From: an uncultured Phascolarctobacterium sp.
Lineage (GTDB): Bacteria; Bacillota; Negativicutes; Acidaminococcales; Acidaminococcaceae
Length of the DNA stretch: 5,894 nucleotides
Assembly (NCBI GenBank): GCA_946002345.1
Contig: CAMFZA010000116.1
Location: 1 to 5,894, forward strand
Direction: 5' to 3'
Shown: positions 1-5,063 of the stretch, piece by piece
Layout: the number at the start of each line of letters is the position of its first letter
Numbering within the stretch: the first letter of the stretch is position 1
Translations under genes and position numbers: made by a program
The notes under the pieces: model-generated
The model's database searches: none
Told to the model about the DNA's origin: nothing
The model's input: only the letters and a program-made list of their open reading frames with translations

Positions 1-1166
1 AAAGCACGGTGAGCAAAGCCAATAATCGCATTCATAGGCGGGCGAATATCGTGGCTCATGTTGGACAAAAAGGTACTCTTGGCCTTGCTGGCGCTTTCTG
101 CAACCTTCAAAGCATCCTCTGCCGCCACCCGCAGCTTATTCAGCTTTTGGTTGGTTTCCTTTTCAATTTTAATCATCTTACTGCTGCGCTCTGCCCTTAC
201 GATACTGATTAGAGCCAGCAGCACCAGTCCTAGCAAAAGCACTGTAAAGACAACCTGAATTCTAAGGGCGGATTGCAGCATGGTCATAGTGCTTACAGCC
301 ACATATTCTGCCGGAACCAACAGCATGATGGTCATATCATACTCGGCCATTTTGGCAAGACAATAATAATACTCATTGTCCTTCAACAATACGCTAGCAG
401 TAGCAATACCATAATTGTTCAGCTGCTGCCGCATCGTGGCAAAATCCTTAGAACCGGAGTACGTTCCCTCGCGCAGGGCCTTAAACACATTCCGTACACC
501 CAAAATATCCTCATTATCAGCATCATAGTACGCCAAGGTACCATTCCTATTGATAATATAGGTTGCTGCATGACCGCCATAGGACTCTGTGGTGTAATAT
601 TTTCTAATAGTGCTGATCTCCTTTAGCAGCACCATATGCGTAAAGCGCAGACCTCTCTCAGAGGCAACGGTACTTTGCAGCTTGTGGGAAAAGGCTAAGT
701 AGGTACCCTTCACATTACTAGTATCAGTAACAAAGGTGTGCTTTACAGCACCATCCGCCAAATACTTCAAGTCATTCCATATACCCACCTCACCATCGGT
801 GGTATAGCCTCTGCCCATAGCGTCCAAAAGCATAATGCGACAGCCGTACAATTCCGTGTGAAAGATACCTTCAGCCTCTTTAATCCCCTGCTGCGCCTGC
901 TCCTCGCTAGAAAAGCTTTGAGCGTTAACATAATCCTTAATACTAGCCACCAAATTCCAGTGTGTTTCAAGATTATAGTGCAGGTTCACCCGCAGCTGGT
1001 TGCTCATTTCCTCCAACTGACAGGAACGCTCTTGCTCAGCCTGCTTCATAAAAAAGCTACGCAAATAGAAACCGCCCAGCACCAACAGTGTAATCAATGA
1101 CAGAATGAAGATACCATGCACTAAATATTGCCTATATTCTTTAGCTTTCAAAAAATATTTTTTCAT
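1..1166 (-). CDS. Sensor histidine kinase, N-terminal part (CACHE sensor, H-box); runs off the left edge
   Basis: The frame is open for 388 codons from the ATG at 1166 to the window edge. Residues about 14-35 form the first membrane helix. Residues about 38-300 form an extracytoplasmic sensor of double-CACHE type, with a typical YIINRNG segment at 203-209. Residues about 303-323 form the second membrane helix. A charged, probably coiled linker follows (residues about 324-360), and then the HisKA H-box around His372 (NMSHDI...PMNAIIGF). His372 is the expected autophosphorylation site. The ATPase domain and any receiver domain lie outside the window, so it is unknown whether this is a hybrid kinase. 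Start choice: GAAGG at 1175-1179 lies 8 nt before the ATG; an in-frame ATG at 1181 is possible but has poorer spacing. The gene follows the solute-binding lipoprotein on the same strand and is probably cotranscribed with it. Oddity: the residue four after His372 is Pro376, where HisKA proteins normally have Thr or Asn. Confidence 0.9.
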   Translation of the reverse strand, partial: MKKYFLKAKEYRQYLVHGIFILSLITLLVLGGFYLRSFFMKQAEQERSCQLEEMSNQLRVNLHYNLETHWNLVASIKDYVNAQSFSSEEQAQQGIKEAEGIFHTELYGCRIMLLDAMGRGYTTDGEVGIWNDLKYLADGAVKHTFVTDTSNVKGTYLAFSHKLQSTVASERGLRFTHMVLLKEISTIRKYYTTESYGGHAATYIINRNGTLAYYDADNEDILGVRNVFKALREGTYSGSKDFATMRQQLNNYGIATASVLLKDNEYYYCLAKMAEYDMTIMLLVPAEYVAVSTMTMLQSALRIQVVFTVLLLGLVLLALISIVRAERSSKMIKIEKETNQKLNKLRVAAEDALKVAESASKAKSTFLSNMSHDIRPPMNAIIGFAHRA

Positions 1167-1204
1167 ACACTTTACCTTCATCCTTAACTAATAGCTCCAC
1201 TAAT

Positions 1205-1285
1205 TTATTCATGTAGCTTGATATAATCGGTGGGCTGCTCAAGCTTTCCCATATCAACAGCTAAATGCTTATACAAATACTTTTA
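1205..1285 (-). other. In-frame continuation beyond the stop of the solute-binding lipoprotein
   Basis: After the TAA (1283-1285) the same frame runs 25 codons without a stop to a second TAA at 1205-1207. The peptide contains KYLYKHL and LEQPTDYIKL, a helix followed by a proline/tyrosine strand, which is how 5'-nucleotidase C-terminal domains usually end. A one-base change of TAA to TTA (Leu) would restore a 616-residue protein ending 38 nt before the downstream kinase start, a more operon-like spacing than the present 116 nt. This may be a nonsense mutation, a sequencing error, or simply a shortened but functional protein. Confidence 0.55.
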
Positions 1286-3055
1286 AATTTTTTCCACATC
1301 ATATGTATAATCTTTAATACCCATAGTGGTAATAACTAGGCCCTTACTCCAGCCCCGATCACCCAAAAGCAGGATGGAATACTTTTCGTTTCTATCCAGC
1401 TCCTTGCCATTGCGTGTTAATTTATTAAGCTTGTAACCACCCTCCTTAGTACGGGAAATATCCATTTCAAAACCACTGGACACATAAAGAGTGCTATCGT
1501 TACATACAACGCCATAGCCATGCTTCGCAGCCAGGCTACGCTCCACCAGCTCGTACACCTGAGCGCCCGTCATTTTGGCTTCAATGGGCCAGGCAGCGTC
1601 ATTGTGGGTCAAAAAACTGAGTTCTTTGCGCGTATACTCACCCTTGTAAACGGGACCGCTGACATAACAAGCCTGCACAAAGAGTAAATCGCTTCCTACC
1701 AGCTTGCGCACAGTATTAAAAATAGCAGAAGCAGCCCTATTACCATGCTCAGGAGTGAATTCATTGCTGAAGGCTTGGTCCAATGTCGCAACCACAGGCT
1801 CCTTGATAGTATCCTTCTTCAGCTCCTCATTAAAGGCAGCCAAAGCCTCCTTAGGACTCTTCACATCCCCACGCAAAATCTTATGCACCACAATGCGTGA
1901 TATCTTGAACATCTCATTAGAGGCCATCCGAATATACATTTTATTCTCTTTAATGTAGGGCTTAAGATTTTCAAGGCTGGGCATCAGCTCCAGCTTCACG
2001 TTCTTGTTATAGGGAACCATGTTATTACCCCAATTGATATTATTTTGTCCATCCTGACTAAGCATGGCGCTCATGATCTCTAAAATGAGCTTTTTGCGCT
2101 CTGGCTTTTCCATGCCCTTTTTATTAGCTGCAACCTGAAAAGCAGGATAGGTCAAATACCAATTATCCCTTGGCGTAGTACCTAAATAAGGCAGCATGTA
2201 GGTTTTATCACCCTTACGACCAGAAAACATCTCCGAATCAGCGCCTGTTCCCCGATACATGGCTTGCTTGCCACTCGTAAACTGTTTTTTAGGATACCAG
2301 TTAAAGTACTTTGTTTCTTCAGCAGTCCAGCCCATTTTCTCCTTTAAGTCAAAAAAGCGCTCAAAAACAGGCAGCCACACCTTTTCGGAAAGCTGATGTG
2401 TTTTACCACTTTCGTATTGCTGACGCCATTCCCTTCCCTCCATGGAAGTAAATTGAGGAATACCAAAGCCCTGCAAAATTTCCATGCAGGTATAATCCTC
2501 TGCAAAGTCAGAAGAAAAACCTCTGATTCCCTTGGCTTCAAAGGCCTTGGCGCTGTTTAGCAGAGACTGATAATCGTTGGGAAGTGCAATATTATGCTCC
2601 TCAAAAAGTGTTTTATTAACAATAACACTATCTACTACAGCGCAGGCAGGAAGCCAATTAATGGTGCCATCGCTATAGGTATAGCTATCCAGATAGGTAC
2701 CATAAAAGGTGGCGGCCAGCTTGGTATTACTCAAATCGTAAAGCATATCCTTGAGTCCAACAGCATCACGCATAGAAAAACGACGCACAGTAATAATATC
2801 GGGCAAATCATTATGCTTGCTGCGATAATGATAATAATCTGTGGAATTGGTGGCAAGCACAAAGTCGAACTCCACATCTGGAAATTTTTGGCACAAAAAG
2901 CGCGTGTAATGCTCTAAGAGATCGTTGCCCCAAAGAGCCACCGTTACCTTTTCCTTGCCCTGCTTAGTACCGGTCTGCTTGGCTTCTTTCCCACAGCCAG
3001 CCAAGCAAAGCACTAGCAAAAATATTCCTAACAATAAAAACACTGTTTTTCTCAT
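1283..3055 (-). CDS. Solute-binding lipoprotein with a 5'-nucleotidase C-terminal-like domain
   Basis: The product is 590 residues. Residues 1-21 form a lipoprotein signal peptide with lipobox LAGC and Cys21 as the lipid anchor, so the protein should be tethered outside the inner membrane. Residues about 35-395 read like an ABC-type extracellular solute-binding protein (VALWGND, then DLPDIITVRR and LYDLSNT). Residues about 418-590 resemble the 5'-nucleotidase C-terminal domain: YVSGPVYKGEYTRKEL (464-479), MTGAQVYELVERSL (495-508), YVSSGFEMD (524-532) and GKELDRNEKYSILLLGD (550-566). The metallophosphatase half that supplies 5'-nucleotidase catalysis is absent, so binding rather than hydrolysis is likely. 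No permease or ATPase gene is present. The gene precedes a CACHE sensor kinase, so a role as the kinase's ligand receptor is inferred. The ATG at 3055 is supported by AGAGGAA at 3063-3069, 7 nt upstream. The frame stays open for 25 codons beyond the TAA (see the entry at 1205-1285). The ligand is unknown. Confidence 0.85.
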   Translation of the reverse strand: MRKTVFLLLGIFLLVLCLAGCGKEAKQTGTKQGKEKVTVALWGNDLLEHYTRFLCQKFPDVEFDFVLATNSTDYYHYRSKHNDLPDIITVRRFSMRDAVGLKDMLYDLSNTKLAATFYGTYLDSYTYSDGTINWLPACAVVDSVIVNKTLFEEHNIALPNDYQSLLNSAKAFEAKGIRGFSSDFAEDYTCMEILQGFGIPQFTSMEGREWRQQYESGKTHQLSEKVWLPVFERFFDLKEKMGWTAEETKYFNWYPKKQFTSGKQAMYRGTGADSEMFSGRKGDKTYMLPYLGTTPRDNWYLTYPAFQVAANKKGMEKPERKKLILEIMSAMLSQDGQNNINWGNNMVPYNKNVKLELMPSLENLKPYIKENKMYIRMASNEMFKISRIVVHKILRGDVKSPKEALAAFNEELKKDTIKEPVVATLDQAFSNEFTPEHGNRAASAIFNTVRKLVGSDLLFVQACYVSGPVYKGEYTRKELSFLTHNDAAWPIEAKMTGAQVYELVERSLAAKHGYGVVCNDSTLYVSSGFEMDISRTKEGGYKLNKLTRNGKELDRNEKYSILLLGDRGWSKGLVITTMGIKDYTYDVEKI

Positions 3056-3203
3056 ATTATCATTCCTCTTTTCCGGAATTTGAAAACTACTTTAAAAATA
3101 AACTACCGCTAAAACATCCCTCAACTGTCTCTAGCTAAGTTTATTCGAAAAAAACTTAAAAACTTCATCATGAATATTTTTTAAAAAAGTTTTACATATT
3201 TTC

Positions 3204-3232
3204 AGTATAACACAAAAGCAGAAACTATTCAA
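3204..3232 (-). promoter_or_regulatory. Sigma-A-type promoter of the lipoprotein/kinase operon
   Basis: Read on the minus strand, TTGAAT (3227-3232) is followed by a 17-nt spacer and TATACT (3204-3209). Both boxes are close to consensus and the spacing is ideal. Transcription should begin near 3197, giving a leader of about 140 nt before the ATG at 3055. The leader is AT-rich, has a weak AAGTTT/AAACTT hairpin at 3138-3158, and shows no recognised riboswitch. Confidence 0.7.
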
Positions 3233-3251
3233 CCTAAACAAAAATAATACC

Positions 3252-3267
3252 TCGTCATTTTTGACGA
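3252..3267. promoter_or_regulatory. Perfect inverted repeat upstream of the lipoprotein operon promoter (candidate operator)
   Basis: TCGTCA (3252-3257) and TGACGA (3262-3267) are exact inverted copies separated by TTTT. The repeat lies about 20 bp upstream of the -35 box of the minus-strand promoter, a position typical of activator sites. The neighbouring gene is a two-component sensor, so the partner response regulator is one candidate binder. That link is inference. The element is too short and T-poor downstream to be a convincing terminator. Confidence 0.4.
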
Positions 3268-3390
3268 ACATTACTTTCCTTCATCCGATTTATTTAATAG
3301 TTAATAGACATCTTCATTGGTTTAAGAAACTTTGCAACAACAAAGAAGAGAACTCTACGCTGTATATAAAAACAATAAACTCCAATTATA

Positions 3391-3420
3391 GAATAAAAAT
3401 CCCCCGACCGTAGTCGAGGG
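3391..3420 (-). terminator. Rho-independent terminator facing left, with no gene assigned to it
   Basis: On the minus strand CCCTCGAC, a TACG loop and GTCGGGGG form an 8-bp stem with one T-G wobble, followed by ATTTTTATT. On the plus strand the hairpin is not followed by a T-run, so it works leftward. No minus-strand gene lies between it and the remnant at 4670-4822, so it may be left over from a lost gene or may insulate the sensory operon from antisense transcription. Confidence 0.65.
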
Positions 3421-3545
3421 ATCTGATTAACTATGTCTATTTAATTTTACCATTTCGAACATATATAGTCATCTTTATGTATATTCGCCAATCATCGTTC
3501 CCTTATATAGTGTTAAATTTTACATTCTGTTTGTATTATAAACTA

Positions 3546-3574
3546 TTGTACCATACGTTATTTTAGTGTATAAT
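3546..3574 (+). promoter_or_regulatory. Consensus promoter of the small RNA / hicAB leader
   Basis: TTGTAC (3546-3551), a 17-nt spacer and TATAAT (3569-3574) make a strong sigma-A-type promoter. The predicted start is near 3581. No ORF with a ribosome-binding site follows before the terminator at 3660-3690, so its product is a short RNA unless transcription reads through into hicAB. Confidence 0.7.
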
Positions 3575-3580
3575 AACCTT

Positions 3581-3690
3581 AGTTGCAGCGGTAGCCTTGC
3601 AAATCAGGAAGTTTTCTCTGGTTTCCAAGGAGCTTCTGCCCGAGCGTGCGGTTCGGTTGGCACCTGTCAGAGCTTGACAGGTGCTTTTTT
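3581..3690 (+). ncRNA. Structured small RNA of about 110 nt, or attenuated leader of hicAB; family not recognised
   Basis: The unit is bounded by a consensus promoter at 3546-3574 and a strong intrinsic terminator at 3660-3690. It contains no plausible ORF and is more GC-rich than the flanking AT-rich DNA. Local pairings are visible: TTGCA with TGCAA near its 5' end, GGAA with TTCC in the middle, and a CCAA/TTGG pair enclosing a CCGA/TCGG pair just before the terminator. GTGC at 3646-3649 can pair with GCAC at 3660-3663, which includes the first bases of the terminator stem, so a weak competing fold exists. I compared it by eye with SRP RNA, T-box leaders, tRNA and common riboswitch cores and saw no match. 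It ends 60 nt before hicA, so it may be either independent or a leader that controls read-through. Confidence 0.55.
3660..3690 (+). terminator. Strong rho-independent terminator before hicA
   Basis: GCACCTGTCA (3660-3669) pairs perfectly with TGACAGGTGC (3675-3684) around a 5-nt loop, and TTTTTT follows at 3685-3690. It separates the upstream promoter from the hicA promoter. Confidence 0.9.
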
Positions 3691-3708
3691 GTTAGGAAGA
3701 CACCTTTA

Positions 3709-3738
3709 TTGACACGTGTTAAATACGTATGATATAAT
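3709..3738 (+). promoter_or_regulatory. hicAB promoter with tandem palindromic operator in the spacer
   Basis: TTGACA (3709-3714) and TATAAT (3733-3738) are exact consensus boxes 18 nt apart. The -35/spacer region contains two perfect 8-bp palindromes, ACACGTGT (3712-3719) and ATACGTAT (3723-3730), whose centres are 11 bp apart, about one helical turn. A dimeric DNA-binding protein could occupy both on one face of the helix and block RNA polymerase. HicB, which has a ribbon-helix-helix tail, is the obvious candidate. Predicted transcription start is near 3745. Confidence 0.75.
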
Positions 3739-3741
3739 AAT

Positions 3742-3746
3742 GGAGG
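3742..3746 (+). promoter_or_regulatory. hicA Shine-Dalgarno overlapping the predicted transcription start
   Basis: GGAGG ends only 3 nt before the hicA ATG at 3750, which is closer than usual. The predicted start of the promoter at 3709-3738 falls around 3744-3747, so that transcript would lose most of this site. A five-codon ORF (ATG at 3740, stop at 3755-3757) also overlaps the hicA start in another frame. Confidence 0.5.
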
Positions 3747-3749
3747 TAT

Positions 3750-3950
3750 ATGAATAAGCCAAGAACTTTTAAGGATCTAATAATAAAGATTGAGCGTGAT
3801 GGTTGGTATTTAGTAGCCCAAAACGGCAGTCATAGGCAATACAAACATCCATCTAAAAAAGGCCGTGTAACAATTGCTGCACATAAATTAAGTGATGATG
3901 TTAGCCTAAATACAGAAAAAAGTATATTAAAGCAAGCTGGACTAGTTTAG
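3750..3950 (+). CDS. hicA: HicA family toxin (mRNA interferase)
   Basis: The 66-residue product has the size and pattern of HicA: an N-terminal helix (TFKDLIIKIERDGWYLV) and then NGSHRQYKHP, containing the conserved catalytic histidine of the family (His28), and a strand GRVTIAAH. HicA proteins adopt a double-stranded-RNA-binding-like fold and cleave mRNA. No key residue appears to be missing, so the toxin is probably active. Translation starts at the only reasonable ATG; its Shine-Dalgarno is just 3 nt away and overlaps the predicted transcription start, so expression may be low from the nearest promoter. hicB follows 18 nt downstream in the same transcript. The family assignment is firm; cellular targets are not visible from sequence. 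Confidence 0.9.
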   Translation: MNKPRTFKDLIIKIERDGWYLVAQNGSHRQYKHPSKKGRVTIAAHKLSDDVSLNTEKSILKQAGLV

Positions 3951-3968
3951 TTTTCTAGAGGTGATACC

Positions 3969-4376
3969 ATGTACAAGAATTATCCAGATGAATATATTTT
4001 CCCAGCTTTAATCGAGCAATGCGAAAACTGCTATAACGTCACCTTCCCTGATTTACCAGGATGTGTAGCTTCTGGCACCACCATAAAAGAAGCTATTACA
4101 GAAGCACGAGAAGGCCTGGCTCTGCATTTATGGGGTTTTGAACAGGATGGTGAACAGGTACCCCAGCCAAGCTTCTGTGATGTTCAAGCAGATGCCAATG
4201 CAATTATTTGCTATATAGATGTTAATATGTTTGGCATAAGAGCTAAAATGGATAGTAGATGTGTGAAAAAAACTCTTACCATCCCTTGGTATTTAAATGA
4301 GTTGGCAGAGCAGAAAAGAATTAACTTTTCTCAGCTTCTTCAAACAGCACTTAAAGAACGCTTAGGTGTTTGCTAA
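3969..4376 (+). CDS. hicB: HicB family antitoxin with ribbon-helix-helix tail
   Basis: The product is 135 residues. Residues about 8-70 match the partial RNase H-like HicB domain (YNVTFPDLPGCVASGTT, then the helix IKEAITEAREGLALHLWGF). Residues about 99-133 (VKKTLTIPWYLNELAEQKR, then INFSQLLQTALKERL) look like a ribbon-helix-helix DNA-binding domain rather than a helix-turn-helix. The expected roles are to bind and mask HicA and to repress its own promoter, where two palindromes lie in the spacer. The start is well defined: AGAGGTGAT at 3957-3965 is an excellent Shine-Dalgarno, far better than that of hicA, so antitoxin should be made in excess. The stop overlaps the TTG of the next fragment. 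Confidence 0.92.
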   Translation: MYKNYPDEYIFPALIEQCENCYNVTFPDLPGCVASGTTIKEAITEAREGLALHLWGFEQDGEQVPQPSFCDVQADANAIICYIDVNMFGIRAKMDSRCVKKTLTIPWYLNELAEQKRINFSQLLQTALKERLGVC

Positions 4377-4609
4377 ACAAAGCACTAGACGCTAAGGTTA
4401 GACATTTTGAGGAAGACGAAACGGGGGTCGATGAAATGTGTGAACTGATGCAAAAACTAGCTCGTCAAGAAACTTATGATAATACTGTAAGAATAGCTGA
4501 GAACGCTTTGAATGAAGGGGCTTCTATTGCTTTTACAGCCAAGATTACCAATTTACCTATCCACGAAGTCGAAGCAATTGCTGAACGCCTAGGTAAGAAA
4601 ACCGCATAG
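4370..4609 (+). pseudogene. C-terminal fragment of an Rpn/PD-(D/E)XK transposase-like nuclease
   Basis: An open frame of 79 codons begins at a TTG that overlaps the hicB stop. An internal ATG at 4436 is possible, but neither start has a convincing ribosome-binding site. The sequence VRHFEEDETGVDEMCELMQKL, then VRIAENALNEGASIAFTAKITNL and VEAIAERL resembles the tail of Rpn-family recombination-promoting nucleases/putative transposases, which end with a short helical region and a repeat-like 'residues-IAeiTgLs-EVe' motif. The catalytic PD-(D/E)XK half is missing, and the frame is closed upstream by a TAA inside hicB. The most likely reading is a remnant left when hicAB and this gene were joined by recombination. 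A small stand-alone protein cotranscribed with hicAB cannot be excluded. The family assignment is from memory of such tails. Confidence 0.55.
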
Positions 4610-4632
4610 TATTTTTCTCCCATTGCAAAACT

Positions 4633-4671
4633 AACCGCATTCCAACAACTGGATTGCGGTTGTTCTTTTTT
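4633..4671. terminator. Terminator after hicAB and remnant, probably shared with the convergent DUF554 remnant
   Basis: AACCGCA (4633-4639) pairs with TGCGGTT (4655-4661), and TCCA (4641-4644) pairs with TGGA (4650-4653) after one T-T mismatch. The loop is ACAAC. TTCTTTTTT follows on the plus strand. On the minus strand the same hairpin is followed by a weaker AGTTTTG run. The last T bases overlap the stop codon of the minus-strand remnant. Confidence 0.85.
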
Positions 4672-4822
4672 ACATTATTATGGCCGTAATTACTGCCGCA
4701 AACAGCATTCCTGGCAGCAGGTTGCCGATGTGGATTTGGGTGATTTTGAGCATGTTGCAGCCTATGGCCATGACCATAATGCCACCGCTGGCGGTAATCT
4801 CGGCCAGCATGGCTACCGAACT
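4670..4822 (-). pseudogene. Truncated DUF554 (YdfK/YqgA-type) membrane protein, C-terminal remnant
   Basis: On the minus strand the frame is open from 4822 to the TAA at 4670-4672, with an ATG at 4810 that would give 46 residues. The peptide contains LAEITASGGIMVMAIGCN, then MLKITQIHIGNLLPGMLF, which matches the well-conserved end of DUF554 membrane proteins (E-T-A-x-GG-hydrophobic-G, then I-x-VGNLLP). Intact members are over 200 residues with several membrane helices; here only the last two segments remain. An in-frame TAA at 4823-4825 and unrelated sequence further upstream show that the 5' part is gone. There is no ribosome-binding site before the ATG. It is probably a dead fragment cut by the rearrangement that produced the neighbouring region. 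Confidence 0.65.
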
Positions 4823-4962
4823 TTAGTCGTGACTCTTAAGCTACTATCGCCCCCTACCCCCATCTTTTACAGGCAGCACGCAATGCGTAATTAAAACTTG
4901 TTACAGTATTTACATTTAGCAAATATTTAGAAGAAATACTACCCCAATGCATTAAGATATGT
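4823..4962. other. Intergenic stretch without a gene
   Basis: No coding sequence is supportable here. It has a C-rich patch (4849-4862) and an AT-rich part with 7-bp inverted arms, AGTATTT (4905-4911) and AAATACT (4934-4940), around an AAATATTT palindrome. The arms lie just upstream of the extended -10 box at 4963 and could be a regulator site or an AT-rich UP-like element; this is weak. Confidence 0.4.
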
Positions 4963-4968
4963 TATAAT
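4960..4968 (+). promoter_or_regulatory. Extended -10 promoter of the surface protein gene
   Basis: TGTTATAAT combines a consensus TATAAT (4963-4968) with the TG of an extended -10 element (4960-4961). The -35 position holds TACCCC at the usual distance, which is poor. The predicted start is near 4975, giving a leader of about 90 nt. The leader contains an imperfect hairpin at about 4983-5004 and a small GATGC/GCATC hairpin (5033-5046) that ends 3 nt before the Shine-Dalgarno. Confidence 0.55.
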
Positions 4969-5063
4969 GATGCCGCGTAATGATACCCTTTTGCAAAGAG
5001 TGTCGTTTAATTGATGAATCGTGTTAATGTGGATGCCCAAAGCATCTTGAAGGAGGGTTCAAA

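Larger units (their letters stand above)
3056..3749. other. Long intergenic region between the sensory operon and hicA
   Basis: These 694 nt hold no protein gene that I can support. From left to right they contain the lipoprotein leader and promoter (3056-3232), a candidate operator (3252-3267), an AT-rich stretch with nothing recognisable (3268-3390), an orphan minus-strand terminator (3391-3420), another featureless AT-rich stretch (3421-3545), a plus-strand promoter with a terminated small transcript (3546-3690), and the hicA promoter (3709-3738). Only very short ORFs without ribosome-binding sites occur. Confidence 0.7.

Noticed and set aside
273..626. Plus-strand ORF of 117 codons within the kinase
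   Set aside because: It overlaps the CACHE domain coding strand, has no Shine-Dalgarno and no recognisable features; the minus-strand frame clearly codes for the kinase.
2594..2917. Plus-strand ORF of 107 codons within the lipoprotein gene
   Set aside because: It is an antisense shadow of a well-supported lipoprotein coding sequence.
3121..3171. 16-codon ORF in the lipoprotein leader (minus strand, MMKFLSFFRINLARDS)
   Set aside because: It has no Shine-Dalgarno, the region is AT-rich, and there is no amino acid run or terminator pairing to suggest leader-peptide attenuation.
3301..3444. Imperfect inverted copies of TTAATAGACAT (3301-3311 and 3433-3444) as possible mobile element ends
   Set aside because: They are only 11-12 bp, low in complexity, with no transposase between them and no target-site duplication.
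3581..3690. SRP RNA, tRNA, T-box or group II intron domain V
   Set aside because: The conserved SRP tetraloop region, a tRNA T-arm/acceptor pairing, the T-box AGGGTGG motif and both halves of domain V are all absent; the GCGGTTCGG stretch alone is not enough.
4849..4862. C-rich patch (two G5 runs on the minus strand) as a G-quadruplex
   Set aside because: Only two G-runs are present; four are needed for an intramolecular quadruplex.
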